A DNA stretch of 64,000 bases from Pseudochelatococcus sp050946405 (lineage in GTDB: Bacteria > Pseudomonadota > Alphaproteobacteria > Rhizobiales > Beijerinckiaceae): the NCBI RefSeq assembly GCF_050946405.1, contig NZ_JBMNUS010000001.1, forward strand, positions 1-64,000. The letters are read 5' to 3'. A model generated the notes under the pieces. The model worked only from the letters and a program-made list of their open reading frames with translations, ran no database searches and was not told where the DNA came from. Made by a program: the position numbers and the translations under genes. Shown here one piece after another: positions 15,135 through 25,221 of the stretch. Each line of letters begins with the position of its first letter. The first letter of the stretch is position 1.

Positions 15135-16556
15135 TCATTCCGCAGCGTCGGCGACGGCCTTTTCGGCAGGCTCGAAAGCCTTGCCGTTGCGGCGCCAGTA
15201 ATCATAGAGCTGCGCCAGCGCAGCCGAAGCCAGGCGAGCGCGGTCGTTGTCGGCGCGGCTCGTGAGCATCACGGGCGCCTTGGCGCCCAGCACGAGACCG
15301 GCGGCTTCGCCGCGCGCCACGAAGGTGAGTTCCTTCGCCAGCATGTTGCCCGCCTCGAGGTTCGGCACCACGAGGATTTCGGCGCGGCCGGCCACCAGCG
15401 AGGTGATGCCCTTGGTGCGCGCAGCTTCCATATCGATGGCGTTGTCCATCGCGAGCGGGCCGTCGACGATGCCGCCACGGATCTGGCCGCGATCGGCCAT
15501 CTTGGACAGCACGGCGGCGTCCAGCGTCGACGGGATGTTGACGTTGACCGTTTCCACCGCCGACAACACGCCCACGCGCGGCTCCTTGACGCCGCAGGCG
15601 ATGGCCAGATCGATCGCGTTCTGGGTGATGTCAACCTTGGTCAGCAGGTCCGGCGCGATGTTGATCGCCGCATCCGAGATGAACAGCAGGTGGTCGAGGG
15701 TGGGCACGTCCATTACGAAGGTGTGGCTGATGCGGCGCGAACTGCGCAGGCCGCCGTCCTTCTTCACCACCTGGGCGAGCAGTTCGTCCGAGTGGATGTT
15801 GCCCTTCATGACGGCACGCACCTCGCCGGTGTGCACCAGTTCGACCGCCTTGGCGGCCGCCGCGCTGTGGTTCTCGATCTCGATCAGCTTGTAGCCGCTG
15901 ATGTCGACGCCCAGATCCAGCGCCGCCTTCTCGATGGCCACGCGATCGCCGATCAGCACCGGAACGATCAGCCCCTTGCGGGCGGAAAGAACCGCGCCGC
16001 CGAGCGCATTGCGATCGTCCGGGCAGATGACGGCGGTCGGCATCGGCGGCAGTTGCGCCGCCACGGCCACCAGCTTGCCGAAATGGTCGTGCTCGTCGAG
16101 GATCAGTTCCGGCAGTTCGCGGGCGTCCGCCACGATGGTTTCCGTCGGCGCCTCGACTTCCGCGATGCCCTCGGCCACCAGCGAACCGTTTTCCTTCGTC
16201 ACACGCGTCTCGAAGATCGCATGCGGCTTGTCGCCCTTTTCCGAGCAGCGCACGGAGGCGATGAGCTTCTCGCCCAGATGCACGCGCTCGTGGAACGCGA
16301 GGTTCTGCACCCGGTAGAGCGTGCCCGGCCCCGGCAGGCGGTTGCCCAGCACGGCCGAGATGAGCGAACCGATCCACATGGAGGGCGCAAGCGGCTGCGC
16401 CCCCTCGTTGCCCGGCAGGTTGGCCGGGTTGATGTTGCCCGTCACATGCGCGAACAGGTAGAAATCCTGCGCCGAGGCGGTGCGCTCCACCGAGGCTTCG
16501 TCGCCGACCTTGAGCTCGTCCCAGGTCGTGTTGCGAACCGTGGTCACTTCCGTCAT
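15135..16556 (-). CDS. MaoC-domain / phosphate acetyl(acyl)transferase fusion
   Basis: This 473-residue protein has two parts. Residues 10-150 form a MaoC (hotdog enoyl-CoA hydratase) domain. Residues 160-460 are a phosphotransacetylase/phosphotransbutyrylase domain, with VRAVMKGNIHSDELL, TFVMDVPTLDHLLFISDAAINI, GGIVDGPLAMDNAID and NLEAGNMLAKEL. The second half exchanges acyl-CoA and phosphate for acyl phosphate, feeding AckA next door. In the MaoC half the usual hydratase motif GDxNPxH reads G40-N41-I42-N43-P44-A45-N46, so both catalytic Asp and His are Asn. The domain may therefore bind rather than hydrate. It lies 27 bases after the DUF3141 gene. Confidence 0.87.
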   Translation of the reverse strand: MTEVTTVRNTTWDELKVGDEASVERTASAQDFYLFAHVTGNINPANLPGNEGAQPLAPSMWIGSLISAVLGNRLPGPGTLYRVQNLAFHERVHLGEKLIASVRCSEKGDKPHAIFETRVTKENGSLVAEGIAEVEAPTETIVADARELPELILDEHDHFGKLVAVAAQLPPMPTAVICPDDRNALGGAVLSARKGLIVPVLIGDRVAIEKAALDLGVDISGYKLIEIENHSAAAAKAVELVHTGEVRAVMKGNIHSDELLAQVVKKDGGLRSSRRISHTFVMDVPTLDHLLFISDAAINIAPDLLTKVDITQNAIDLAIACGVKEPRVGVLSAVETVNVNIPSTLDAAVLSKMADRGQIRGGIVDGPLAMDNAIDMEAARTKGITSLVAGRAEILVVPNLEAGNMLAKELTFVARGEAAGLVLGAKAPVMLTSRADNDRARLASAALAQLYDYWRRNGKAFEPAEKAVADAAE

Positions 16557-16583
16557 GCTCGTGTCTCCTTCAACAGTCGGCGG

Positions 16584-18899
16584 TTATTCCGCGGCTGCGA
16601 CCGCGACCGGACGCGTGTGCGGGGCGGCGGCGAAAGTGGCCTCGATCTCTTCCAGCTTGGCGAGCGCGGACGGATCGATCTCCTCCCGCGTCGGGCCTGC
16701 GATGGCGATCGCCACGTCGATCGCGCGGCGGCGTTCGTTCGCATCCCTGATCAATTCCGGCAGCGTGGAGAGCGCTTCTTCGGGCTCCAGCTCCACGATC
16801 ACGCTCTGCTCATGGATGAGACGCGCGCGGGCGGGCTCGCTCAGGCTGTCGAAGGGCGCCGTCTGCGTCAGCACCTCGGCCGAACGGGCCAGACGGGTGC
16901 GGCGCACGGCGCCGCCACGGGCGCGCGCGAGGAAGATCAGGATGCGCACGACGCCTTCGGCGAAACCGCCGTCGGCAACGCGGGCCAGAATGGCCTGCAC
17001 CTCGGCGCGGGCGCGCATGTCCGCCTCGCGATTGTCGCTCTGGGCCGCACGCCGGCGCAGCTCTTCCTGGCCGACTTCCTGCATCCAGGGCGTGTTGTAG
17101 ATCGAGATGAAGGCGAATTCCTTGAACGCATCGTTGATATCGCGGAAAGTGTCGAGCGTGTTCTCGATGGCGTCCGCCCACACGTTCTGCAACGCGATGA
17201 ACGGGTTGTCCGCCTTCGCCGGATGGCGGTTCTGCCGCACCTGCTCCGCCACACCCGCGAGCGGCGCAACGAAGGGGTTCTGATCCGACACCGCGACGCG
17301 CTGCACGCGCGGCCATGCCGACTTGAAGTACGCATCCGCGGTCTGCGGCGTCACCAGCGAACGGATGAGCGGACGCAGCGTCAGCTCATAAAGCTGGGCG
17401 CCGAGTTCCGAGTAGCGCGCCACGGCGGCGAAGGCGGCGTCTTCCGACAACCCGTCGTCAAGCGCCTTGATGTCGGCGATGGTGCGCGGCTCAAGGCTGA
17501 TGTGCAGACGGTCCGCGCCGTCCTCCAGCACCAGCTCGTACAGACCCGGCGCCAGCGCCTCGATCGCCTGGATGGTGTCGGTGATGGCGCCGTGCTCGCG
17601 GCCCGCGACCTTCGCGGACACGAAGATGCCGAGGTGGCCGATGGTCTTGTGGACGATGTAGATGATGCGCTGGCCGCGCGCCTTGATGTTCTCCGTCGTG
17701 CCGTAGAGGTCGACGATCCAGTTCAGCGCCTGCTGCGGAGGGGTGATGTTGTCGCCGACCGAGGCGAACACGATCACCGGGCAGGCGATGTCGCGCAGGT
17801 CGATGTTCTTGTGGCCGAGCTTGGACACGCCCGTGCCCAGCTTGTTGCCGATGAACAGATCCTCCACGATCCAGCGGATTTCCGCCTCGTTCATGAAGAA
17901 GAAGCCCGACCACCAGCGCTCGAACTCAAGGAAGCGCGGGCCTTCCGTGTCGACCTTGGCGTAGAGGTTGTAATACTTCTTCCACCAGGTGTTGCCGGGG
18001 CTCATGTTCTCGAAGTTGGTCACGAGCGCCGAGCCGTCGAACACGCCGTTGCCGAGGTCGGACGAAATGAGCGCCGGCACCACGCCGCCGCCGAGGCCGC
18101 CCGAATACCGCATCGGGCTGCCGCCTTCCTTGCCGGCCCAGTAGGACAGCGGCGCACCGCTGATCGCGACCGCGCCGGTCTTTTCCGGGTTGGAGGAAGC
18201 GAGCAGCATGCTCGCCCAGCCGCCCTGGCAGTTGCCGATCACGACCGGGCGCGGCGCCTTGGGATGACGCTCGGCGATTTCGTTCAGGAAGAGACCTTCC
18301 GCCTCGCAGACGTCGGCGATGGTCTGGCCGGGCTCAGGCTTCGGGCGGAACACCACGAAGTAGCACGGATGACCGGCGTGCAGCGCGACGCCGACCTGGC
18401 TGACGGGCTTCATGCCGCCGATGCCCGCGCCGTGGCCCGCGCGCGGATCGATCACCACGAAGGGGCGCTTCGTGTCGTCAACCGTCACGCCCGCCGGCGG
18501 CAGGATGCGCAGCAGCGAGTAATTGACGGGGCGCGCCAGCGAACGGCCGTCCACGATGGTCTCGTATTCGAAATCCAGCACCGGGGGCATGCCGGCAGCC
18601 TCATGGGCGAGGTAGTTGTTGCCGCGCTGGCGCAGGATGTCGAGATAAAGCACGCCGCGCTCCACCGAGTCCGCGACATACGCGACCCAATCCTGGGCGA
18701 TGGACAGCGGGTCGATCGCGACCAGCGCTCCCTGGCTGCGCGTAAACCGGTCGATGGCCTCGTTCGCGTGGGTAGAGACGATCGTCTGGCTGCTACCCGA
18801 CAGATTGTTAGCCAACCGCTGCGCGTTGGTGAACTGATCGTCGACGATCTTCGCGATCCGCGCGATCCGTTCATTCAGGACGTCATCTGCCTGCGTCAT
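16584..18899 (-). CDS. DUF3141 protein, PHA-synthase-like alpha/beta hydrolase
   Basis: This 771-residue protein resembles PHA synthases in residues 100-430. VVIGNCQGGWAS carries a lipase-box-like Gly-x-Cys-x-Gly with Cys224. Asp383 in VGDNITPPQQ and His422 in TIGHLGIF complete the Cys-Asp-His triad order seen in PhaC. The N-terminal 70 residues and a C-terminal region of about 300 residues are extra, so the protein is longer than class I PhaC (about 590). Known DUF3141 proteins have no settled function. It leads a minus-strand operon with the MaoC-Pta fusion and ackA, pointing to acyl-CoA or 3-hydroxyacyl-CoA chemistry. No signal peptide is seen. Confidence 0.82.
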   Translation of the reverse strand: MTQADDVLNERIARIAKIVDDQFTNAQRLANNLSGSSQTIVSTHANEAIDRFTRSQGALVAIDPLSIAQDWVAYVADSVERGVLYLDILRQRGNNYLAHEAAGMPPVLDFEYETIVDGRSLARPVNYSLLRILPPAGVTVDDTKRPFVVIDPRAGHGAGIGGMKPVSQVGVALHAGHPCYFVVFRPKPEPGQTIADVCEAEGLFLNEIAERHPKAPRPVVIGNCQGGWASMLLASSNPEKTGAVAISGAPLSYWAGKEGGSPMRYSGGLGGGVVPALISSDLGNGVFDGSALVTNFENMSPGNTWWKKYYNLYAKVDTEGPRFLEFERWWSGFFFMNEAEIRWIVEDLFIGNKLGTGVSKLGHKNIDLRDIACPVIVFASVGDNITPPQQALNWIVDLYGTTENIKARGQRIIYIVHKTIGHLGIFVSAKVAGREHGAITDTIQAIEALAPGLYELVLEDGADRLHISLEPRTIADIKALDDGLSEDAAFAAVARYSELGAQLYELTLRPLIRSLVTPQTADAYFKSAWPRVQRVAVSDQNPFVAPLAGVAEQVRQNRHPAKADNPFIALQNVWADAIENTLDTFRDINDAFKEFAFISIYNTPWMQEVGQEELRRRAAQSDNREADMRARAEVQAILARVADGGFAEGVVRILIFLARARGGAVRRTRLARSAEVLTQTAPFDSLSEPARARLIHEQSVIVELEPEEALSTLPELIRDANERRRAIDVAIAIAGPTREEIDPSALAKLEEIEATFAAAPHTRPVAVAAAE

Positions 18900-19330
18900 G
18901 TCCCACTCTCCATCCGTTGCTGCCTGTGGCCGACATCATCGCCGACCCGTCATCCACACTGCCGGACCATCTGATCTATGCACGACACCTGCATCCATGC
19001 AGGATGGCGGCGTGCTTCCTCAAATTGTTCCAGCTTTTATCCTGTGCTTACGGGATAATCTGCCGGAGTTCGTCTCCGAATGCCTTGACGCCTCACAAGG
19101 GCCGGAAACACCGCAACTGCAAAAGATCAGCACCTGCCATTCAGCAAGTCTGTGCCATACACCAATAACGATGACATGACAGCGCGGACCCTCGGGGCCA
19201 ATTCCCGCGATCGGGGCCGGCCGGCGGCGCATACGGCCCGGCGCGAGGCAATTCACCGCGCAGGCGCCGATGCAGGGCGCCCGCCGGCAAGCCCGGACCA
19301 TCTCTACTCTATCGCCGAAACGTAGAAATA

Positions 19331-19438
19331 CTCTGGAGCAGTTTGCGTTCAAGTCGATCCATCGAATTGAACCAAGTTGCGGTAAAGTATAAAATTTAGA
19401 GCGGCGTGACGATTCCGCTTGAATGCACGCCGCTCTAA
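19331..19438 (+). repeat. Dispersed intergenic repeat, copy B
   Basis: This copy has the same layout as copy A: GGAGCAGTTTGCGTTCAAG, CGATCCATCGAATTGAACC, AAGTTGCGGTAAAGTATAA, then the 13-bp stem TTAGAGCGGCGTG / CACGCCGCTCTAA around a 17-nt loop. Here the left end reads CTCTGG rather than CTAGA. Both stem arms are perfect. Confidence 0.85.
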
Positions 19439-19447
19439 ATTCTTGAT

Positions 19448-19504
19448 TCGGAGCGAATTATGATCGACGGAATGATTCCGTCCGATCGGAAGGCGCTCCA
19501 TTCC
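19448..19504 (+). repeat. Second dispersed module, copy 2
   Basis: This stretch matches 328-382 in ordered blocks (TCGGAGCG, GATCGA, TGATTCC, TCCG, GGAAGGCG). It again sits just to the right of a full repeat copy. Confidence 0.5.
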
Positions 19505-19549
19505 ATACTTTCTGACGCGAAAGCGGTATCCGCTTCTGCCGGCCTTGCT

Positions 19550-20317
19550 TCAAGGCAGCGCGGCGGCGCGGGCGGTGTCGCCCAGGCGCCAGCGCAGGCC
19601 GATCCGCAGATCGTGGGAGCCGCTTTCCTTCACCGCGATATCCGGTGCGCGATGCGTACCGGTGTGCAGATAGCGGTAGCCGATGTCCACCGTCACCGCC
19701 GGCGCGATCTCGACCGCGAAGCCGCCGCCCAGCGCCCAGACGAACCCCGCGCGCACCCGGTCGCCGCCGAAAGCGTGTGGGTGCGACAGCCGGTTCCAGC
19801 CCATGCCCACGCTTGCGCCGACATAGGGCGTGACGCCGTGCCAGGTGCCGATATCGGCGTAGATCGAGGCCAGCACGTTCGCGCCGTCGATATGCGCGCG
19901 AATGCCGTCGCCCGTCCCGATCCGGGCGCGGGAACGATATTCCGCCGTGATGTCGGCCCGCAGCAAGCCATTGAATCGATATCCGACACCCGCGCCGAAG
20001 ATCGCCGGGCCCGACAACGTCGGGTTGAAGCGCCCGTTGGCCGTCACCGCGCCATTCGCCGACAGCGCCCCGAAACCTGCGTCGACCCTGAAATAGACGG
20101 CGGCGTCGGAAGCGGCGAAGAACGGAATTGCGCCGAGATCGGGCGCGTCCGGCAGCACATCATCGGCGATGGCCGTAAAGGGCGCGTCCGTCGGAAATTC
20201 CGGCTGGAGCTGGAGCGGACCGTCAACGGCCTGCGTCGGATCGGCGAAGGCGGCGCCGGTGAGGCATAAAACTGCGGCGAGCGTCGCCGCGGTGTGCCGA
20301 AAATACCTTGCCGCCAT
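19550..20317 (-). CDS. Outer-membrane beta-barrel protein (Omp25/OmpA-like small porin)
   Basis: This 255-residue precursor has a signal peptide with hydrophobic core TLAAVLCLTGAAFA, cleaved near residue 25. Alternating beta-strand patterns follow: VYFRVDAGFGALS, AIFGAGVGYRFNGLLRADITAEYR, GVTPYVGASVGMGWNRL, FVWALGGGFAVEI, VTVDIGYRYLH. It ends in the barrel terminus DLRIGLRWRLGD. This is the eight-stranded outer-membrane family common in Rhizobiales, and it would sit in the outer membrane. Just upstream, 20382-20409 has TTAA half-sites reminiscent of CtrA sites (TTAA-N7-TTTA). A specific function is not assignable. Confidence 0.8.
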   Translation of the reverse strand: MAARYFRHTAATLAAVLCLTGAAFADPTQAVDGPLQLQPEFPTDAPFTAIADDVLPDAPDLGAIPFFAASDAAVYFRVDAGFGALSANGAVTANGRFNPTLSGPAIFGAGVGYRFNGLLRADITAEYRSRARIGTGDGIRAHIDGANVLASIYADIGTWHGVTPYVGASVGMGWNRLSHPHAFGGDRVRAGFVWALGGGFAVEIAPAVTVDIGYRYLHTGTHRAPDIAVKESGSHDLRIGLRWRLGDTARAAALP

Positions 20318-20381
20318 CTGTCGCAGTCCCTCCGCCCGACCCCGCCTGGCGGGGAAACGAAGGCACTGTCACCCAACAGGG

Positions 20382-20396
20382 TAAACAACCTGTTAA
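20382..20396 (-). promoter_or_regulatory. Weak CtrA-like motif upstream of the outer-membrane protein gene
   Basis: The minus strand reads TTAA-CAGGTTG-TTTA, one mismatch from TTAA-N7-TTAA. It lies 65 bases upstream of the start, inside an AACAGGGT/ACCCTGTT inverted arrangement. CtrA controls several outer-membrane protein genes in related bacteria. This is only suggestive. Confidence 0.25.
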
Positions 20397-20432
20397 CCCT
20401 GTTCATTAACGGCGTGGAAAGGTGCGCCCGTC

Positions 20433-21797
20433 TCAGGCCACCGCGGTCGTCAGCGCGTCGACGATATCGTCGACCACCTCGTCCACGAGTTCCCGATCGT
20501 CGCCCTCGCCCATCACGCGGATGACGGGTTCGGTGCCGGAAGGCCGCACGACCAGCCGGCCGGCCGCGCCGAGACGTTCGCGCCCGCGTTCGATGACCGG
20601 GGAGATGACGTCTTCAGAGGGCGCGCCCTTGGCGAAACGCACGTTCTTGAGCACTTGCGGCAGCGGCTCGAACAGGTGGCATACCTCGCTGACGGGCCGG
20701 TTGCGCCGGATCACCACCGCGAGCAACTGCAAGGCCGCGAGCAACCCGTCGCCGGTGGTGCCGTGATCAGACATGATGACATGGCCGGACTGTTCGCCGC
20801 CGAGATTGTAGCCGTCCGCCCGCATCCGCTCCAGCACGTAGCGATCGCCGACGGCGGTGCGCGACAGGTCGAGGCCGATGCCGCGCAGATAGCGCTCGAA
20901 GCCGAGATTGGACATCACCGTCGCCACCACGCCCGGCCGCGAAAGTTGCCCCTTTTCCTTCCACAGGGTCGCGATGGCCGCCATGAGCTGATCGCCGTCG
21001 ACGACCTGCCCCTTTTCGTCCACCACGATCACACGGTCCGCGTCGCCGTCGAGCGCGATGCCGATATCGGCGCGCGTTTCGTGCACCTTGGCGATCAGCG
21101 CCGCCGGCGCGGTCGATCCCACGTCGCGGTTGATGTTGAAACCGTCGGGGTCCACGCCGATCTCGACGACCTCCGCGCCAAGCTCCCACAGCGCTTCCGG
21201 CGCGACGCGATAGGCGGCGCCATTGGCGCAATCGACGACGATGCGCAGACCGTCCAGGCTCAGCCCGTTGCCATTGCCGTTGCCGCGCCCGTTCGACAGC
21301 GTGCGCTTGACGAACTCGATGTAGCGCGCATGCACGCCCTCGATGCGCTTGGCGCGGCCGATGCGATCGGGCGAGGCCAGCCGCGACCGCAGATCGGAAT
21401 CGATCAGTTCCTCGATCTCATGTTCGACTTCGTCCGAAAGCTTGTACGCGTCCGGCCCGAACAGCTTGATGCCGTTGTCTTCATAAGGGTTGTGCGACGC
21501 GGAAATCATCACGCCGAGATCGCAGCGCATGGAGCGCGTCAGCATCGCCACCGCCGGGGTGGGCATCGGGCCGAGCAGCAGAACCTCCATGCCGACAGAG
21601 GTGAAGCCCGCCACCAGCGCATTCTCGATCATGTATCCCGAAAGGCGCGTGTCCTTGCCGATCACCACCCTGTTGCGAAAATCGCCGCGACGGAAAATGA
21701 GCCCTGCCGCCTGCCCCACCTTCAGGGCCAGCTCCGGCGTGATGGACGCGTTGGCGCGCCCGCGAATGCCATCGGTTCCGAAATAGCTACGCGTCAT
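20433..21797 (-). CDS. glmM: Phosphoglucosamine mutase GlmM
   Basis: GlmM converts glucosamine-6-phosphate to glucosamine-1-phosphate for peptidoglycan and LPS precursors. The 454-residue protein has RSYFGTDGIRGRAN, the phosphoserine loop MISASHNPYEDNGIKLFG, the metal loop LDGDADRVIVVDEKG, GEQSGHVI and the C-terminal phosphate-binding VRPSGTEPVIRVM. The start is the ATG at 21797, which gives the family N-terminus; a longer reading adds 13 unconserved residues. It follows ftsH by about 200 bases on the minus strand, a neighbourhood conserved in many proteobacteria. Confidence 0.95.
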   Translation of the reverse strand: MTRSYFGTDGIRGRANASITPELALKVGQAAGLIFRRGDFRNRVVIGKDTRLSGYMIENALVAGFTSVGMEVLLLGPMPTPAVAMLTRSMRCDLGVMISASHNPYEDNGIKLFGPDAYKLSDEVEHEIEELIDSDLRSRLASPDRIGRAKRIEGVHARYIEFVKRTLSNGRGNGNGNGLSLDGLRIVVDCANGAAYRVAPEALWELGAEVVEIGVDPDGFNINRDVGSTAPAALIAKVHETRADIGIALDGDADRVIVVDEKGQVVDGDQLMAAIATLWKEKGQLSRPGVVATVMSNLGFERYLRGIGLDLSRTAVGDRYVLERMRADGYNLGGEQSGHVIMSDHGTTGDGLLAALQLLAVVIRRNRPVSEVCHLFEPLPQVLKNVRFAKGAPSEDVISPVIERGRERLGAAGRLVVRPSGTEPVIRVMGEGDDRELVDEVVDDIVDALTTAVA

Positions 21798-21939
21798 CTG
21801 TCGTTTCACCTGATCTACGCTGTCTATCGGGTTCACGAGGCAACCTATGCGCTCGCTGCATCTGAATAAATAGCAGATATACCTATATAGGCAGAAACAC
21901 GTTCAAAAATTGTAATCGAATATGTCCCCGACACGCGAA

Positions 21940-21961
21940 CGGCCGGATTGCTCCGGCCGTC
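21940..21961 (-). terminator. Hairpin after ftsH
   Basis: ACGGCCGGA and TCCGGCCGT (9 bp, loop TTGC) lie 38 bases past the ftsH stop on the minus strand. There is no T-run. It may end the long tol-tilS-ftsH transcript or act as a spacer before glmM. Confidence 0.4.
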
Positions 21962-21998
21962 CATGCAACTCACACGCCTCGATGCGGCGCCGAAACGA

Positions 21999-23918
<1,920 letters not shown>

Positions 23919-24086
23919 CGTCTGTCTGTTATCCCGCATGGTTGAAAGGCTGGACGCCTCTGGGGCGATCGCATGTCAGTGCGTAATCTAGGCGCGGCGT
24001 CCGCTCTTGCCAAGGTCTTGAACGAAGCAGCGGGCAATAATTACCACGCCGACCGTCATATTGCGGCCGTTGAAGGCTTTTCAAGC

Positions 24087-25184
24087 TCATCGGCCTTGCA
24101 CGACAACGCCCCGCCGGCGCTTCGGTTCCCGCCGGATGTCGAGTTCACCGCCGCGCCTGATTCCGACGACCGCCCCGCGCAGCGTGCGCCGCAGGCCGGT
24201 GTCGGCGCGGAGCGCCGCATGGAGCGCATTCACCAGGCTTTCGAGACGTTCGAGCCGGAGCGCGGGCAAGTCCTGACCTGCGCACACCCGTTCGACGCCC
24301 AGCGCCACGCAGCGCAGCACGATTTCCTCCGGCTCGCGCCACAGGTCGGCGGCGATCAGCAATCCGTCCTCATCGGGGCGCGCCAGTTGCGCGAACTTCC
24401 GCTCCGCCACCGTGTCGAGCGCGTTCTCCGCCCGCGCGCAGCGCCGGGCGAGCGTCGCGAGCCGTTCCGGCGTCAGGCCCAGCGCCTGCCGTTGCGGCGT
24501 CAGCAGACGCAGGCGCGCGCGCGTATAGCGCGGGTCGCGGTTCGACGGATCGTCGACGGCGGCGCACCCGGCCTCGCGGACGACCGACTCCAGCCGCGCC
24601 TTCGTCACGGCGAGCAACGGCCGGGCCAGCGTCAGCGGCGCCGCGTTTCCCTCATCCCCCGCCGCGAGCGGGCGGAAAGGGCGCATGGCGGCCAGCCCGC
24701 CGATGCCGCTGCCCGCAGCCAGGCGCATCAGCACCGTCTCCGCCTGATCGTCCGCGTGATGCGCGGTGACGATATGGCTCGCGCCCGCCTCCCGCGCCGC
24801 CTCCGCCAACAGGCGATAGCGCGCCGCGCGCGCCTCTTCCTGAATGGCCCGTGCCGGCTTTTCGCCGCGCCACACCATGATGCGCGCGGAAAAGCCGAAC
24901 GCCTGCGCGAGCCGCGTCACCGTGTGCGCCTCGGCGGCAGCGGCGGGGCGCAACGCATGGTCCACGGTGACGACGCTCATGGCCGGGTTTTTGGCCAGCG
25001 CGCGCCAGCGCGCGGCGAGCAGCAGCAGCGCCAGCGAATCGGGGCCGCCGGAAACGGCCAGCACCAGCCCCTGCGCCGGCAGCAGCGGCGCGAACAGCGT
25101 GGCGATTTCGGCGTCGGAAACCGCCTCGAACGGACCTCGGGCGGAAAGAACGCGATCGGCGAATGAGATATCGGCTTCGATCAT
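24087..25184 (-). CDS. tilS: tRNA(Ile)-lysidine synthase TilS
   Basis: TilS attaches lysine to C34 of the CAU-anticodon tRNA-Ile, so that it reads AUA. The 365-residue protein has the PP-loop LVLAVSGGPDSLALLL and the conserved VVTVDHALRPAAAAEAHTV, HHADDQAETVLMRL and DPSNRDPRYTRARLR. It is shorter than E. coli TilS (about 430), lacking the full C-terminal domain; this is usual in Alphaproteobacteria. It follows cpoB closely on the minus strand and precedes ftsH, a conserved order. Confidence 0.94.
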   Translation of the reverse strand: MIEADISFADRVLSARGPFEAVSDAEIATLFAPLLPAQGLVLAVSGGPDSLALLLLAARWRALAKNPAMSVVTVDHALRPAAAAEAHTVTRLAQAFGFSARIMVWRGEKPARAIQEEARAARYRLLAEAAREAGASHIVTAHHADDQAETVLMRLAAGSGIGGLAAMRPFRPLAAGDEGNAAPLTLARPLLAVTKARLESVVREAGCAAVDDPSNRDPRYTRARLRLLTPQRQALGLTPERLATLARRCARAENALDTVAERKFAQLARPDEDGLLIAADLWREPEEIVLRCVALGVERVCAGQDLPALRLERLESLVNALHAALRADTGLRRTLRGAVVGIRRGGELDIRREPKRRRGVVVQGR

Positions 25185-25221
25185 GGCGGCGACGCGCTTG
25201 TCGCGTCCGTTGCGGAAAAGT

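Larger units (their letters stand above)
18900..19549. other. Intergenic region between the DUF3141 gene and the outer-membrane protein gene
   Basis: This 650-bp stretch has no supported gene. It must contain the promoter of the DUF3141 operon on the minus strand, near 18900-19000. The right half holds repeat copy B (19331-19438) and the second module (19448-19504). Near 19520 lies a short AAGCGGTATCCGCTT palindrome. Short frames here lack any recognisable domain. Confidence 0.55.

Noticed and set aside
15054..18974. Open frame of 1306 codons on the plus strand opposite the DUF3141 and maoC-pta genes
   Set aside because: Codon bias in the real minus-strand genes leaves the opposite strand free of stops. 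The composition is low-complexity and lacks any family signature.
18898..19352. Short frames of 83-110 codons upstream of the DUF3141 operon
   Set aside because: No ribosome-binding sites, no domains and they overlap each other on both strands; the sequence looks like promoter and repeat DNA.
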